Of a stretch of DNA of 64,000 nt, positions 23,770 to 33,792 are shown in pieces. The DNA is taken from assembly GCF_036898095.1 (NCBI RefSeq), contig NC_090766.1:42780165-42844164 (forward strand). The letters are read 5' to 3'. A model generated the notes under the pieces. It was given only the letters and a program-made list of their open reading frames with translations, was not told the origin of the DNA and did no database searches. This DNA comes from Palaemon carinicauda. Taxonomy: Eukaryota; Arthropoda; Malacostraca; Decapoda; Palaemonidae. How positions within the stretch are numbered: the stretch's first letter is position 1; the number at the start of each line of letters is the position of its first letter. Position numbers and translations under genes: made by a program.

Positions 23770-24430
23770 CGTGTTAACTGCATATCAAGATTTACCACAA
23801 GACAGTCTTGTCCCAACGACTTCACGTCTGAAGGTTATCCATTATCGCCTCACTGAGAGAGGGTTTTCGCAAACAGTGGCAAATCAGTTGTCTGGGACCT
23901 CAGGAGGAAATCTTCCTTGGTCTATCCAGGCCATGATATTACTGTACTGTGCTCAGTGTTTGCCATTAAAGGCTATCACTCGCCCTTGAGTTAGGTCTTT
24001 AAACTGAAAGGAGTATGGAACTGTGAGCATGCTTGCCCGGCGGAAGTTAGACCACTTACGTGGAATGTGATGCAAGTCTTGCGTTTCATATGAGCCACAA
24101 GTTGAGCCTCTGATAGAGACTTGACTCTTAAGACAGTCTTTTTGCTCTCCTTTCCCTGAGCTAAGAGAGGCAGGGAGCTGTATGGTCTTTCTTTCGACAA
24201 AAACCTGTTCAAGGGAATGGGGCCAGTACTTGTTCAACTTAGTCCTTGAGTTTGTTGGGAAGACTCAAAGTCCGGCATTCTGCGACCCCAGATTTAATGT
24301 ATATAACTGTGGATTTAGTGTCTTTGAGAAGTAGCCGATGAACCTGAATGGCTGTTTTTGTGTCCTCTGAGAGCACTGAGGTACTATCGGAAACACACAA
24401 AGGGAGCTCGCCCTCATACTAAACATAGTT
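23770..24430 (+). pseudogene. Tyrosine recombinase remnant of DIRS-like element 1
   Basis: Pieces include ERGFSQTVANQLSGTS (N-terminal helix region), ASDRDLTLKTVFLLSFP followed by AKRGRELYGLSF (the box around the first catalytic Arg, where relatives read AKRVGELH) and PLRALRYYRKHTKG. The later HxxR and Tyr boxes are not recognisable. Several stops and frame changes break it. Confidence 0.6.
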
Positions 24431-24821
24431 TGTATAGGCACAATTGAAATAAAAATCACTGCAGGTAAGCCCCATATAACTGTTAAACTATTATATCTGG
24501 TGGTATTTTGGTTACATCCCCATTTTATTTATGTGTAAGTTGAGGTCTTGGTAAACCTAGGTGTATATTTGGAAACCTATTACCTATCGATGATAGACAG
24601 TGAAACTTTATTCTCCATTCCCTTCCACATTGGCCCTACGTCATAGCTGTGCCACAAGTTACGAGGCATCAGGATGCTTATCTCACGCATTGTCATGCCG
24701 AGATATAGCAATTCCGGGTACTAAAGTTCCACCCAGTTGAAAAGAGGTCTTCTATTCACCATTGGTTGAGTTTCCTATGTAAAGAATGAAGTCTTGTATG
24801 CAGAACAAATGACAAATTTTG

Positions 24822-25090
24822 AAGTAATCTGTATTTTTCTTAACTATACAAACCTGAGTTCTTCATACAAATTTTAGCTGCCATCGTCTAACTCAGAAAG
24901 TCCCGTCTGTAATCAAAGTAGGGTGGTTGTGCATGAGGTTGTGGTGGTTGCTTCCACAGCTAACAACCAGAATGGTTGTTGACACCTCGTTAAAAGTTTT
25001 TATAGCAGTCTTCCAGCTAACGCAAATTTGTATCTGCTATGTAAAGAACTTGTGTTTGTGTAGTTAGGCAAAAAACAAATTACATTAAAA
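24822..25090. repeat. Right terminal region with internal inverted repeat
   Basis: 24955-25062 is the right inverted terminal repeat matching 16801-16908. In addition GTAATCTGTATTTTTCTTAAC (24822-24842) with ACTATACAAACCTGAGTTCTT matches the reverse complement of about 25040-25090, so the right end can fold into a hairpin. DIRS-type elements carry such internal complementary sequence at one end as a template for circle formation. Confidence 0.65.
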
Positions 25091-25094
25091 TTTG

Positions 25095-26722
25095 ATGTTT
25101 GCCAGTACTGTACTTTGAAAAAAATTTATACAGAACTGTATTTGATTTCAAAAGAATCTTGAACGAGGTTCTTGGTTATTCCATTTATTAAGAATTTTGT
25201 TTTTTTATATATATATACATAAGTTGATAACTTTAAATCTTGTGATAGCCCATTGGAAGCATCCCTGCCTGGTAATCTGTTGGAAGGGGTTTTGAGACCC
25301 GATCAAGCTTTACAGTTTCTTGTATTTGCAACCTCACCATTCTTGAGCTAGGGATTGGGGCTTTTGGGAATCCTGTAGGTCTACCTGGTAAATCATCAAC
25401 AGCCATTGCTTAGTCCTCCCTGCTCCTAGCTTGGATTGGGGCTGGTCACTGATTATATATGTGGTCATTCTATAGGACGTTGTTTTGTGCCTTGCCCGTG
25501 CCACTCATGAGGGACATTTAAATCTTTAAAGGAAAACATTTTAGTTTGAAAGGGAATAAACTTGGGAAGATGATGTATCTTTTTGTGAATTTGTAGTTGG
25601 TCGGGATAATAAGAAAATTATTTTTCAAGAAAATGAATGCTAAAATGCTTAAGGATATATATTTTTTTTTTTTATTAAAATACTTCGAGATATTGATTTT
25701 CCCCCTTTAACACATACTATACATTAAAAACTCATTCTTAGTCTTAAATGGCCCCAGGGGTTCCAGCCCTGTGTAAGCTTGAATGCCATATCCAATTCCA
25801 TTACTAAAGCAGTTAGGTTACAATGCTCTACCCATATCAGTGGGCTTGTTACCGCCAAGATGTTAGTATCTGGATTTTTTTCAAGTGTTATTTTATTTAG
25901 TTCTTAAAATACTAACCTTTTCAGGTAGCTGGGTCATTTACAGCAATAGATATATTGCCCAATTTTACTGTATGGGGTAATTTACGTCCAATTTTAGTGG
26001 CATATTAATTTAGGATGCTGAAATATTGGGGTGTCGACAGGATTCTGTCGACAGAGTTTGTCAATATTGCTCTCCAAAATTATGTCTAGTATAGGTTTGT
26101 ATAGATATTTTGAGAGATTTTTATGCTTACTGGACAGTTTATGAACCTAACTCGATATCTCGTGTAATTGTTTTAAAGACTTGCAACTTCACATGAACTT
26201 TCAAAACATAAGACTATGTAGTAATACCTGGTAAGATATCCCATGTTAATACAGTATCATGTGTTTATTCTTATTAAGCAAATTCTAAAGTTTAATTGTA
26301 TAACACTTATAAATTGAAATTAGTTGTCATCTCTAGAGAATTTAACTGCTATCGCACAGGCATGCAATTATGAAACTGCCTCTCAATCCAAAGAGAAAGA
26401 CAAATTACTTAGTAGATTGTACCTCTTATTGATGTGGAAGTGGTCTTCATCCCTAGAACAGTATCTTTAACATGGTTTTAAATGGTTTAATACAAAGTAT
26501 GATAATCAAACCAGTCATCCAAGAACGTTAAAGTGGTAATAGCCTCGCCTTTATCATCTGGCTTATCTTATGATAAGCACAATTACTATCACAAGTACAG
26601 TACTAGGAACTTTCTTCGGTGCCGTGATGACAAGTTTGTCTCTACATAATGCCAAACAAATTAAAAGCAAGAGCACTGTACATTACCTCGTATGGAAGTA
26701 CATATTTTATACATACATACAT
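25095..26722. other. Unassigned AT-rich DNA
   Basis: No supported exon or transposon. A short direct repeat of TCTGTCGACAG type lies near 26034-26055. Confidence 0.5.
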
Positions 26723-26724
26723 AT

Positions 26725-26822
26725 ATATACCAAGGCACTTCCCCCAATTTTGGGGGGTAGCCGACATCAAACAAATGAAACAAAAAAAGGGACGTCTTCT
26801 CTCTATGTTCCTCCCAATGCAA
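26725..26822 (-). mobile_element. 5'-truncated RTE-like LINE 3' end
   Basis: ACCAAGGCACTTCCCCCAAT through AAGGGACG matches the last ~90 bp of the full LINE (58547-58640). Its 3' end faces left onto a CATA/TATA tetranucleotide tail at 26705-26726. Similarity stops abruptly near 26822, the truncated 5' end. Confidence 0.8.
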
Positions 26823-26824
26823 AA

Positions 26825-27635
26825 AACCAGTGCCACCAAATAGCTGAATGCTGGAGCTATTACCAGGTAAACACTTGCATGTAGAATAAGATGTTTTCAA
26901 AATGTTTAAACCTTTTTAGGAACTTAATTTTACTGTTTATTATGATATATGGTTTTGCAATATAGCAGATGTTATTTTTTTTTTTTTTTAGTGGCTTATT
27001 AACATTTTACTGATAGACATTGCTCAAATTGGAAGGTAAATTGTGAAAATAAGGTATATCTTATACACATACATTACATACTGTTTTATGTGTGGTTTAA
27101 TTCAGTATACACTATTTCTATCTTTTCTAACCGATAAAAGTATACAGAAAGCAACGTACAAAATGTGAATATGTATTCTCATTTCAAATGAAAAAGAAGA
27201 TACCTGTTCCCGCCATGATCAAGGTTATAGAGTTTCTTGATTTTCTACCAAAGTGTTTGCATTGAAAGTAGATGTTTCTTTGGTCTCCTGGGTGCGCAGG
27301 CTCGGTAAATAATTTGTTTATGGGTTTCAAAAGTAGTCCACGTGAACACTTGCTCGTTGACTTGCTAATGGCATATGTTTGTCAGACCTGCTTAACTTTT
27401 TAGTATTTACACTAGAAAAATTTGAAATTTTGTTAATTTTAATTTTATATAATGTATTGAAAGTTAATCACATATCATTCAAGAGCTTTCATTATATCGA
27501 TCTTCCCAGTATCAGGTACTATCAAAGCTCTTAATATAGGTAAAAGAGTTCCGCAGAAATCAAACCACGTGTAATCAGAGTTCAGAATTGTTGGGTAGTA
27601 TCAGTATGTAGAATATTTGCATCTCTGTTTTGATG
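26825..27635. other. Unassigned AT-rich DNA
   Basis: Nothing recognised except a T15 run near 26975. Confidence 0.45.
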
Positions 27636-27639
27636 CTTT

Positions 27640-28118
27640 AGATTTTTCATAACTCTGACTATCCTTTATATTCAGATCTCCCTGGACAATTCTATCCTGT
27701 TTGTAATACTAGGCAGGCAGTTAATTCTAATAGCCAGGCCTTCTCCATCATGAGGCTCAATACTACGCAGTACTCTAGAAGTTTTATTCCAGCTATTACC
27801 AAGTTGTGGAATGATCTTCCTAATTGGGTAGTTGAATCAGTAGAACTTCAAAAGTTCAAAGTTGGAGCAAATGCTTTCATGTTGACCAGGCTGACATGAG
27901 TCTTTTTATAGTTTATATATGACATATCTGTTTTTGACGTTAATTGTTTATGTAGGGCATATTTTTTTTGACGTTGTTACTGTTTTTAGAATGATTTATT
28001 GTTAATTTATTCTCATTTATTTCCTTATTTCACTGAGCTATTTTTCCCTATTGGAGCCCTTGGGCTTATCGCATCTTGCTTTTCCAAGTAGGGTTGTAGC
28101 TTGGCTAGTAATAATAAT
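27640..28118 (+). mobile_element. LINE 3' end (L2/CR1-like) with AAT tail
   Basis: Encodes the polymerase C-terminus: [20 protein letters not shown], followed by LPNWVVESVELQKFK, then a 3' UTR ending in GGAGCCCTTGGGCTTATCGC, TTGTAGCTTGGCTAGTAAT and an AAT repeat. 32600-33047 is a homologous copy. The 5' part is truncated at about 27640. Its last ~120 bp are the same as the tail of the SINEs in this window. Confidence 0.8.
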
Positions 28119-28529
28119 AATCATAATGCTACTTTCCTGGAGACATGATCATGTCCTCCAAGGAAAGGGCTTTTCAAAGCTTTCTAGACCGTCCCACCTT
28201 TAAACTAGCAGTTTACGACACTTAAGTCTAATCCTTGAAGGGGAACGGGAAGTAAAGTTGCATTTCCAATTCTCTAAGTACTGTAGGTTGAAAAAATTTT
28301 ACTAGTGCAATTACTACCATTACTCTGGATTTAACTCAGTGTTGTTGACCAATTATGGTAATTATTCATTGCTTCTTGAGTTAACAGAAGTACAAGGGTT
28401 TTATTATGATAATTATTTGTTTTTACTGTTATTGTTAGAATATTAAGATCTTTTTAACTTATTTATTACCATTTCTCTTTCATTGATAATGAGCTTTAAT
28501 CTAATATAAGGTATTTTCTTTATCCTCAG

Positions 28530-28635
28530 AGGGACAAATATCCCCCAAGAATTGTTTATCAGAAGTAGAGCCGTTGGAAGGCCTACTGATACAGTCTATG
28601 TGTGCGTGCGCTCCAGACTCTCCCCTTGATATTAG
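28530..28635 (+). other. Exon-like segment (candidate leader or unknown gene)
   Basis: Preceded by a good acceptor (TTTCTTTATCCTCAG) and followed by GTAAGTG. One frame is open through all 106 bp (leaving two bases at the donor), but joining to the next candidate reaches a stop after about 18 codons. It may be a non-coding exon of eIF5, part of another transcript, or chance. Confidence 0.2.
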
Positions 28636-29181
28636 GTAAGTGTGTTTTTCTATAATGTACAAAAATGTAATTATACAAATAATACATTTTTACTTCAATG
28701 AGATTACCCGGGATTCATTTTTTGTTAACTTAAAGAAGAGCTCAACTGACATCTACCTTCCCCATAAGTAACAATTTTGCCATAAAGAATTGGCTAGTAT
28801 GTTTTTGAAGTGAGGCCCTCTTTTGAGCATTGTAAATTGAAAGAAATGGCTGATTTGACACATTTAATTTTGTTGGAAACTTTCCATATTTTTCTGATAA
28901 TTCAATCTACATTAATTTGCATAGTAGGCATCTAAGCAAATCATTCTCCATTTTATGGGAGATATATAAAATAATTCTTTCCAGTTTATTTAGAAAGCAA
29001 ACCGTATAGTAACATGATTTTTAGTCGCAACATTCCTCCGGGCTACCGGGAGGGTGAATGTGCTATAAAGAAGATAATCTACAAGATTTTCAGCACTGAA
29101 GACTGATACCACCCTTGAATTGGAGGAATATTACAATGTCTGTCATACCTTCTTGTATTTTGATTTATTTCTTTATTTCAG

Positions 29182-29297
29182 AAATAGGCAGTTTAATAGC
29201 AACCGGCATCGTAAACTTCAGCCATTCAGGACTTCGTGACTTGAAAAAGCCCCCCACCTCAAAAATACGACATCATCCCATTGCTTACTGGCACTCG
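29182..29297 (+). other. Exon-like segment (candidate leader or unknown gene)
   Basis: Acceptor TATTTCTTTATTTCAG and donor GTAAGG bracket 116 bp with no ATG. Function and linkage unknown. Confidence 0.2.
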
Positions 29298-30261
29298 GTA
29301 AGGCACTAATAGGCCCTTGTGCTCTTGTTTTTCTTTTCCCTCTTCCAGTGTAGTTTGTTAATTCCTACATGATGCAATTGAGAAGTAATTTAGAAAGCAG
29401 AATCTATTACTGTTGCTGTAAATGGACGAGATGTTCACAGAGAACTCGTCAATCATTATTCAAATTGTTACCTATACAATATTGGACTAAAGCATCTGCT
29501 TTATATAGTGTTTTCATGCTTTGCACTTCCAATAAAAGATCTTATCCCCTTGCCTTCCAGTTTTGAGTAGATGCATTTTCATCCCTGCTTTGATATCTAA
29601 TCCATGTGACTTTCAAGTGGTGCAACAGTAACATGCTGAACAAATAAATATTCAGATGACAAAAAGCATCTTAGATTATTGTACTTGAAAAGTTTTTTTT
29701 TATTTTTGACAACTTAGAAAAAATAATTGGTCCTTATTCTGATACTCCTGATTTTCTTGGCTATGGTTAAAAGAGCCATAATCCTTTACCCGAGTTTACG
29801 TAGTCAAGCCAAGAAAATTTCTTTCAAGTGACTAAAGATAAATATAGTAGAAAAATTATTCCTTGGAATAATAAAGGGACAACCAATGATTCTGATAGAT
29901 ACTTTACTAAGAATAGAAAACGATTCTCTAAAATTCACTTAACTTGTAAGGAGCAAAAATTCTAAGTTTGCCAATAAAAGAGTGGAGCAAATTTCTATGG
30001 ATATTATCCACCCTCCATAGCTGAAGCCCCCCCCCTCCCTCCACCTGGAAACTGTTTTATGGACGGAAAGAGTCAATCTTTAGATCATTTAACACAAAAG
30101 GCAAGTAAAGTTGAACATATCTTATATAAGTTATAAGGTCTTTGAAGGTCTTTTCTTGGAAGTTGAATGTAAATTTAATTCATTGTAAAAAGCTGCCAAA
30201 GTTAATAATTTGCAGCAGACTTATTCTATATGGTCTAAATTGAATATTTTTTTTTTTCCAG

Positions 30262-30457
30262 CTGTGTCTTTGTATTAATTTGATTTAGTAGCTGCTGTCC
30301 AATTGTGGACACCAAGAACCCACTTATGCTGTACCAAACAACAGAAGAAAGGCAGACCGATCTTTTGGAGCACTGTTACGCTCCTCCCAGTCAGAACCTG
30401 AAATTTATTCTATGAATGTGGCTCTGTTTGTTGCCTCCATACTGCTGCTCTGGAAAG
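30262..30457 (+). other. Exon-like segment with a short ATG frame
   Basis: A strong polypyrimidine acceptor ends at 30261 and GTAAGT follows at 30458. The ATG at 30412 gives MNVALFVASILLLWK, which resembles a signal peptide but has -3 T context. Joined to 31794 it continues for nine codons to a TGA, so it is more likely an upstream ORF of a leader than a secreted protein. Confidence 0.25.
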
Positions 30458-31793
30458 GTAAGTCCTAAAGTGTGCCAATCGTTGTAGATCTGTAATAGCA
30501 GTAGGAAAATAAAACATTAGAAAAAATTGTCATCTGAAGCATCAGTCGCAAAATGTCCAAAACATTGGGAATGTTGGTTGTTCTGAATATGCAGTAATCA
30601 TATTATAAGCTTATGAATTTATTTATTATTTATTATTATTATTTATTATTAACTGCAGTATCTTCAGTAATAATAGTTGAGGGAATTTTGTTCATCACAA
30701 TGCTGGTGTTCGAATTTGTATGTGTTAAATCTAAAAGACTGTACTTTAAATGAATACCATTAGTATTATAAGTTCACATCATTATGGAATGGTATGCATG
30801 TAATAGAGGTCTGAATTTGGGTACAAATTGTATTTCTCAAATACAAAAATTTTGCAATGGCATTTTTGGGACTTTGGACTGCCAGATAGTAAAAATTACT
30901 ATTATAAAAAGCTAGTCACCGAAATGGAATTAAGAAAGGAATTACCTATTTCTGGCCCCATGCAAAATTGCTCTTGAATTTTTTTCTTAGTTTACATGCA
31001 CTGCTAAGCTGGAACATTTCTTGGTGTATTGGTAATTTTGATTTAGGTCATGACAAGTGCAATACTGTATTTCACAAAAAAAAAAAAAAAAAAAAAAAAC
31101 AATAGACTTGTTTGCAACACAAACTTATATTTGATGTATCTAAATTTACCCACAATTTCTTGTATTAATGTAAAATATTCTTCGGTAGATTTTGGTCCTT
31201 TCAGTAAGAGGCAACTTGTAAGGTAGGGAGGGGTGCTAGTGCAAGGGGAGTGATGGTATTTTTTCTAATCCATATATTTTACTGAATAAAGTCAACATTT
31301 AACTGAAATTATTACAGAATACACATTTTTACATTTTAAAGGAAATGCTTGAATTTAAAAGGGGGTAAGGAAGTGTAAGAGAAAAGGAATAGGAATAAGT
31401 AATAAAATGATAAATAATAATTAGGAACAGAAGGAAGATTACGCAATCTGAATCGCTCGCCAATTCCAGAACTTTACTGCATTAAATAAACAGATTTTTT
31501 AAGTCAAGAGAATGTCATAGTTAAGTTGTTATCAATAGATTTTAATTAAACATAGAATAGTTTGTGTTTTTTCTTCTGCAAAATCATATTCTAGATCTTA
31601 GATGGTACCTGAATTATGTCAATGTTTCCTGAATTATAGCTATGAATATACTCACTACTCTATTTTACAGTAAGAGTGCAATAAATAAATTTTTAAATGT
31701 TATATTGACGTGAATGTTTTATGTATTTTTAATTAATTTGATCTGATATAGTTCTTGCTATGATTATTATATTTTATAAATTGCATTTTACAG

Positions 31794-31964
31794 AACTTGC
31801 AGTGGATTTACTATCCTCATGAGAGCATTGTCAGGCAACCCCTAGTAGCTGATTTTTGTTACTAACTGCATTTGACATTGTACACGGTACTTGAAATCAT
31901 AGTTTCCACCTCTTCTATATTTACCTAAGATCTGTTTTCATCAAGATCTCAGTAAACCGCCAAG
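31794..31964 (+). other. eIF5: Probable 5' UTR exon of eIF5
   Basis: Acceptor TTTTACAG at 31786-31793 and donor GTATGT from 31965 bracket a 171-bp segment. The coding ATG at 32149 directly follows a TTTGCAG acceptor. Splicing 31964 to 32149 changes the ATG context from C at -3 to A at -3 (CCGCCAAG before ATG). The exon contains a single upstream ATG. This is an inference from splice signals; no transcript is available. Confidence 0.45.
31819..31845 (+). promoter_or_regulatory. Upstream ORF in the candidate eIF5 leader
   Basis: An eight-codon ORF (MRALSGNP) ends in TAG. Its ATG has C at -3 and A at +4, a poor context. Human eIF5 mRNA is known to carry inhibitory upstream ORFs whose AUGs are in conserved poor context and which mediate feedback by eIF5 level. 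Confidence 0.4.
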
Positions 31965-32148
31965 GTATGTGAAACTGTATTTGCTTTTGAAGTAATTATG
32001 CTCTTTGCACTGAATTCATTCTAAGAATTATAATGGGATTTAAAGTAGAAATGTGTTAAGGTATATAGATATTAATTATGAAATGGGTGATTAGTCCGTA
32101 TCTCCAGAACCCTACAAAGTCTAACCTCTACAATTGTGAAATTTGCAG

Positions 32149-32302
32149 ATGTCGTACAACGTGAACCGAAGTGTTATGGATGCCTTCTACCGGTATAAAA
32201 TGCCGAAGCTTATCGCAAAGGTAGAAGGAAAAGGCAATGGCATCAAGACCGTCATTGTTAACATGGTTGATGTTGCCAAGGCTCTTGGACGACCTCCAAC
32301 GT
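32149..32302 (+). CDS. eIF5: eIF5 coding exon 1
   Basis: ATG at 32149 immediately after a TTTGCAG acceptor; encodes residues 1-51 with Arg15 and Lys33 and one base of codon 52. Donor GTAAGT. Confidence 0.95.
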
Positions 32303-33757
32303 GTAAGTAGGAGCAGTAATGTATTTGATGAGAACATTTAGTATTACAGTACTGTACAGTATTGTAATTGTGTTGTAGTACCACCTGGGTTTGCTAGTTT
32401 AATTCATTCAGCGAGTGATCTCGTAATCCAAAATGCTGTTTGATGCACGAGTGATATTTTTGTATGAATAGTAGGGGTTGAGAACAATTCCTGAGGAGCA
32501 CCAGATATTAAATCCTTATAGTCACAATGGTGCCCATCAACAGCAACTTGGCAATCTATTGCATTAATTTCAGTAATTATGAGGAGTGACCTACGTACTC
32601 CTGTCATTATGCATAAGATTTTTCATAATTCTGATCATCCTTTACATTCAGATCTTCCTGGACAGTTCCATCCTGTTTGTAAAACTAGGCATTCAGTTAA
32701 TTCTAATAGTCAGGCCTACTCCATCATGAGGCTCAATACTACACAATATTCTAGAAGTTTTATCCCAGCTGTGGTGAAGTTGTGCAATGATCTTCCTAAT
32801 CGGGTAGTTGTATCGATAGAACTTTAAAAAGTTCAAACTTACAGCAAATGGTTTGATGTTGAACAACCTTACATTAGTCTTTTTATAGTTTATTTGTGAA
32901 ATATCTGTTTCGATGTTACTGGTTTTAAAATGATACTTGATTTATTTCCTTTCATTACTGGGCTGTTTTCCCCTGTTGGAGCCCTTGGGCTTAAAGCATC
33001 TTGCTTTTCTAACTAGGGTTATAGCTTAGCTAGTAATAATAGTAATATCAGTTAATTTTTTATTAATCTCCCCCAAAAATGTGAAGTCCTGTATTTTAGA
33101 AACAAGTCCTCTATTTTAGAAACAGGATAGTAGAGCTTAAGGAAAGCTAAATTTTGTTACAGTTATTAGAATCAAGAAGTACTGTAGAGGAAAAATCATT
33201 TTTGTAACTTCCCTACTAAAATCTTTGTTTTTCTTTTCAGATCCTTGCAAGTATTTTGGATGTGAATTGGGAGCACAGACCCAGTTTGACTTCAAAAATG
33301 ACCGCTACATTGTGAATGGATCTCATGATGCACCAAAATTGCAGGATCTTCTCGATGGTTTCATCAAGCGCTTTGTTCTCTGTCCAGAATGTGAAAATCC
33401 AGAGACCGTTTTGCATCCAAATGTAAGGGTTAATCTATTGTTCTTATGAATTTGTACAGGTGAAGACTGCCATTGAAGGATCCTGTTGTTAATGTAGGGT
33501 TTATGCCAGAACTGTTTTATATACTCTTGAATCTTAGAGAATGTTTATGCAGGATTTGGGCAAATTGTGAGTGAAAGTGGACAACTACTAGAAGGTAAAA
33601 TGTGGCCACCAAAAGAGCAGTCCTAAAATGTGACCACCAGAAGAGTAATCATGGCGGCGGTGTATTGAACTGTGTAAAATTTTTCCTAACATTGGAGGTT
33701 GCATCTTAATCAGTGTATTACTGTGATTTACTTTTTTGAAGAAAGGGCCCTACAGTT

Positions 33758-33792
<35 letters not shown>

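Larger units (their letters stand above)
16795..25075 (+). mobile_element. Degenerate DIRS-like (tyrosine recombinase) retrotransposon, element 1
   Basis: The order of decayed domains on the plus strand is gag-like region, reverse transcriptase (20920-21435), RNase H (21790-22135), then tyrosine recombinase (23770-24430), as in DIRS elements. The ends are inverted repeats: 16801-16908 matches the reverse complement of about 24955-25062, sharing GAGGTGT..ACAACC and TTCTGGTTGTTA. The copy is broken by a SINE (17545-18165), a Tigger derivative (22208-23577), a tandem expansion inside RT (20991-21285) and many stops. It is non-autonomous. DIRS elements move through a circular intermediate using a recombinase and so lack target duplications; I see none. 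Confidence 0.75.

Noticed and set aside
30412..30457. Signal-peptide-like MNVALFVASILLLWK as the first exon of a secreted protein
   Set aside because: The start context is poor and splicing to the next acceptors reaches a stop within a few codons; no downstream secreted-protein exons were found.
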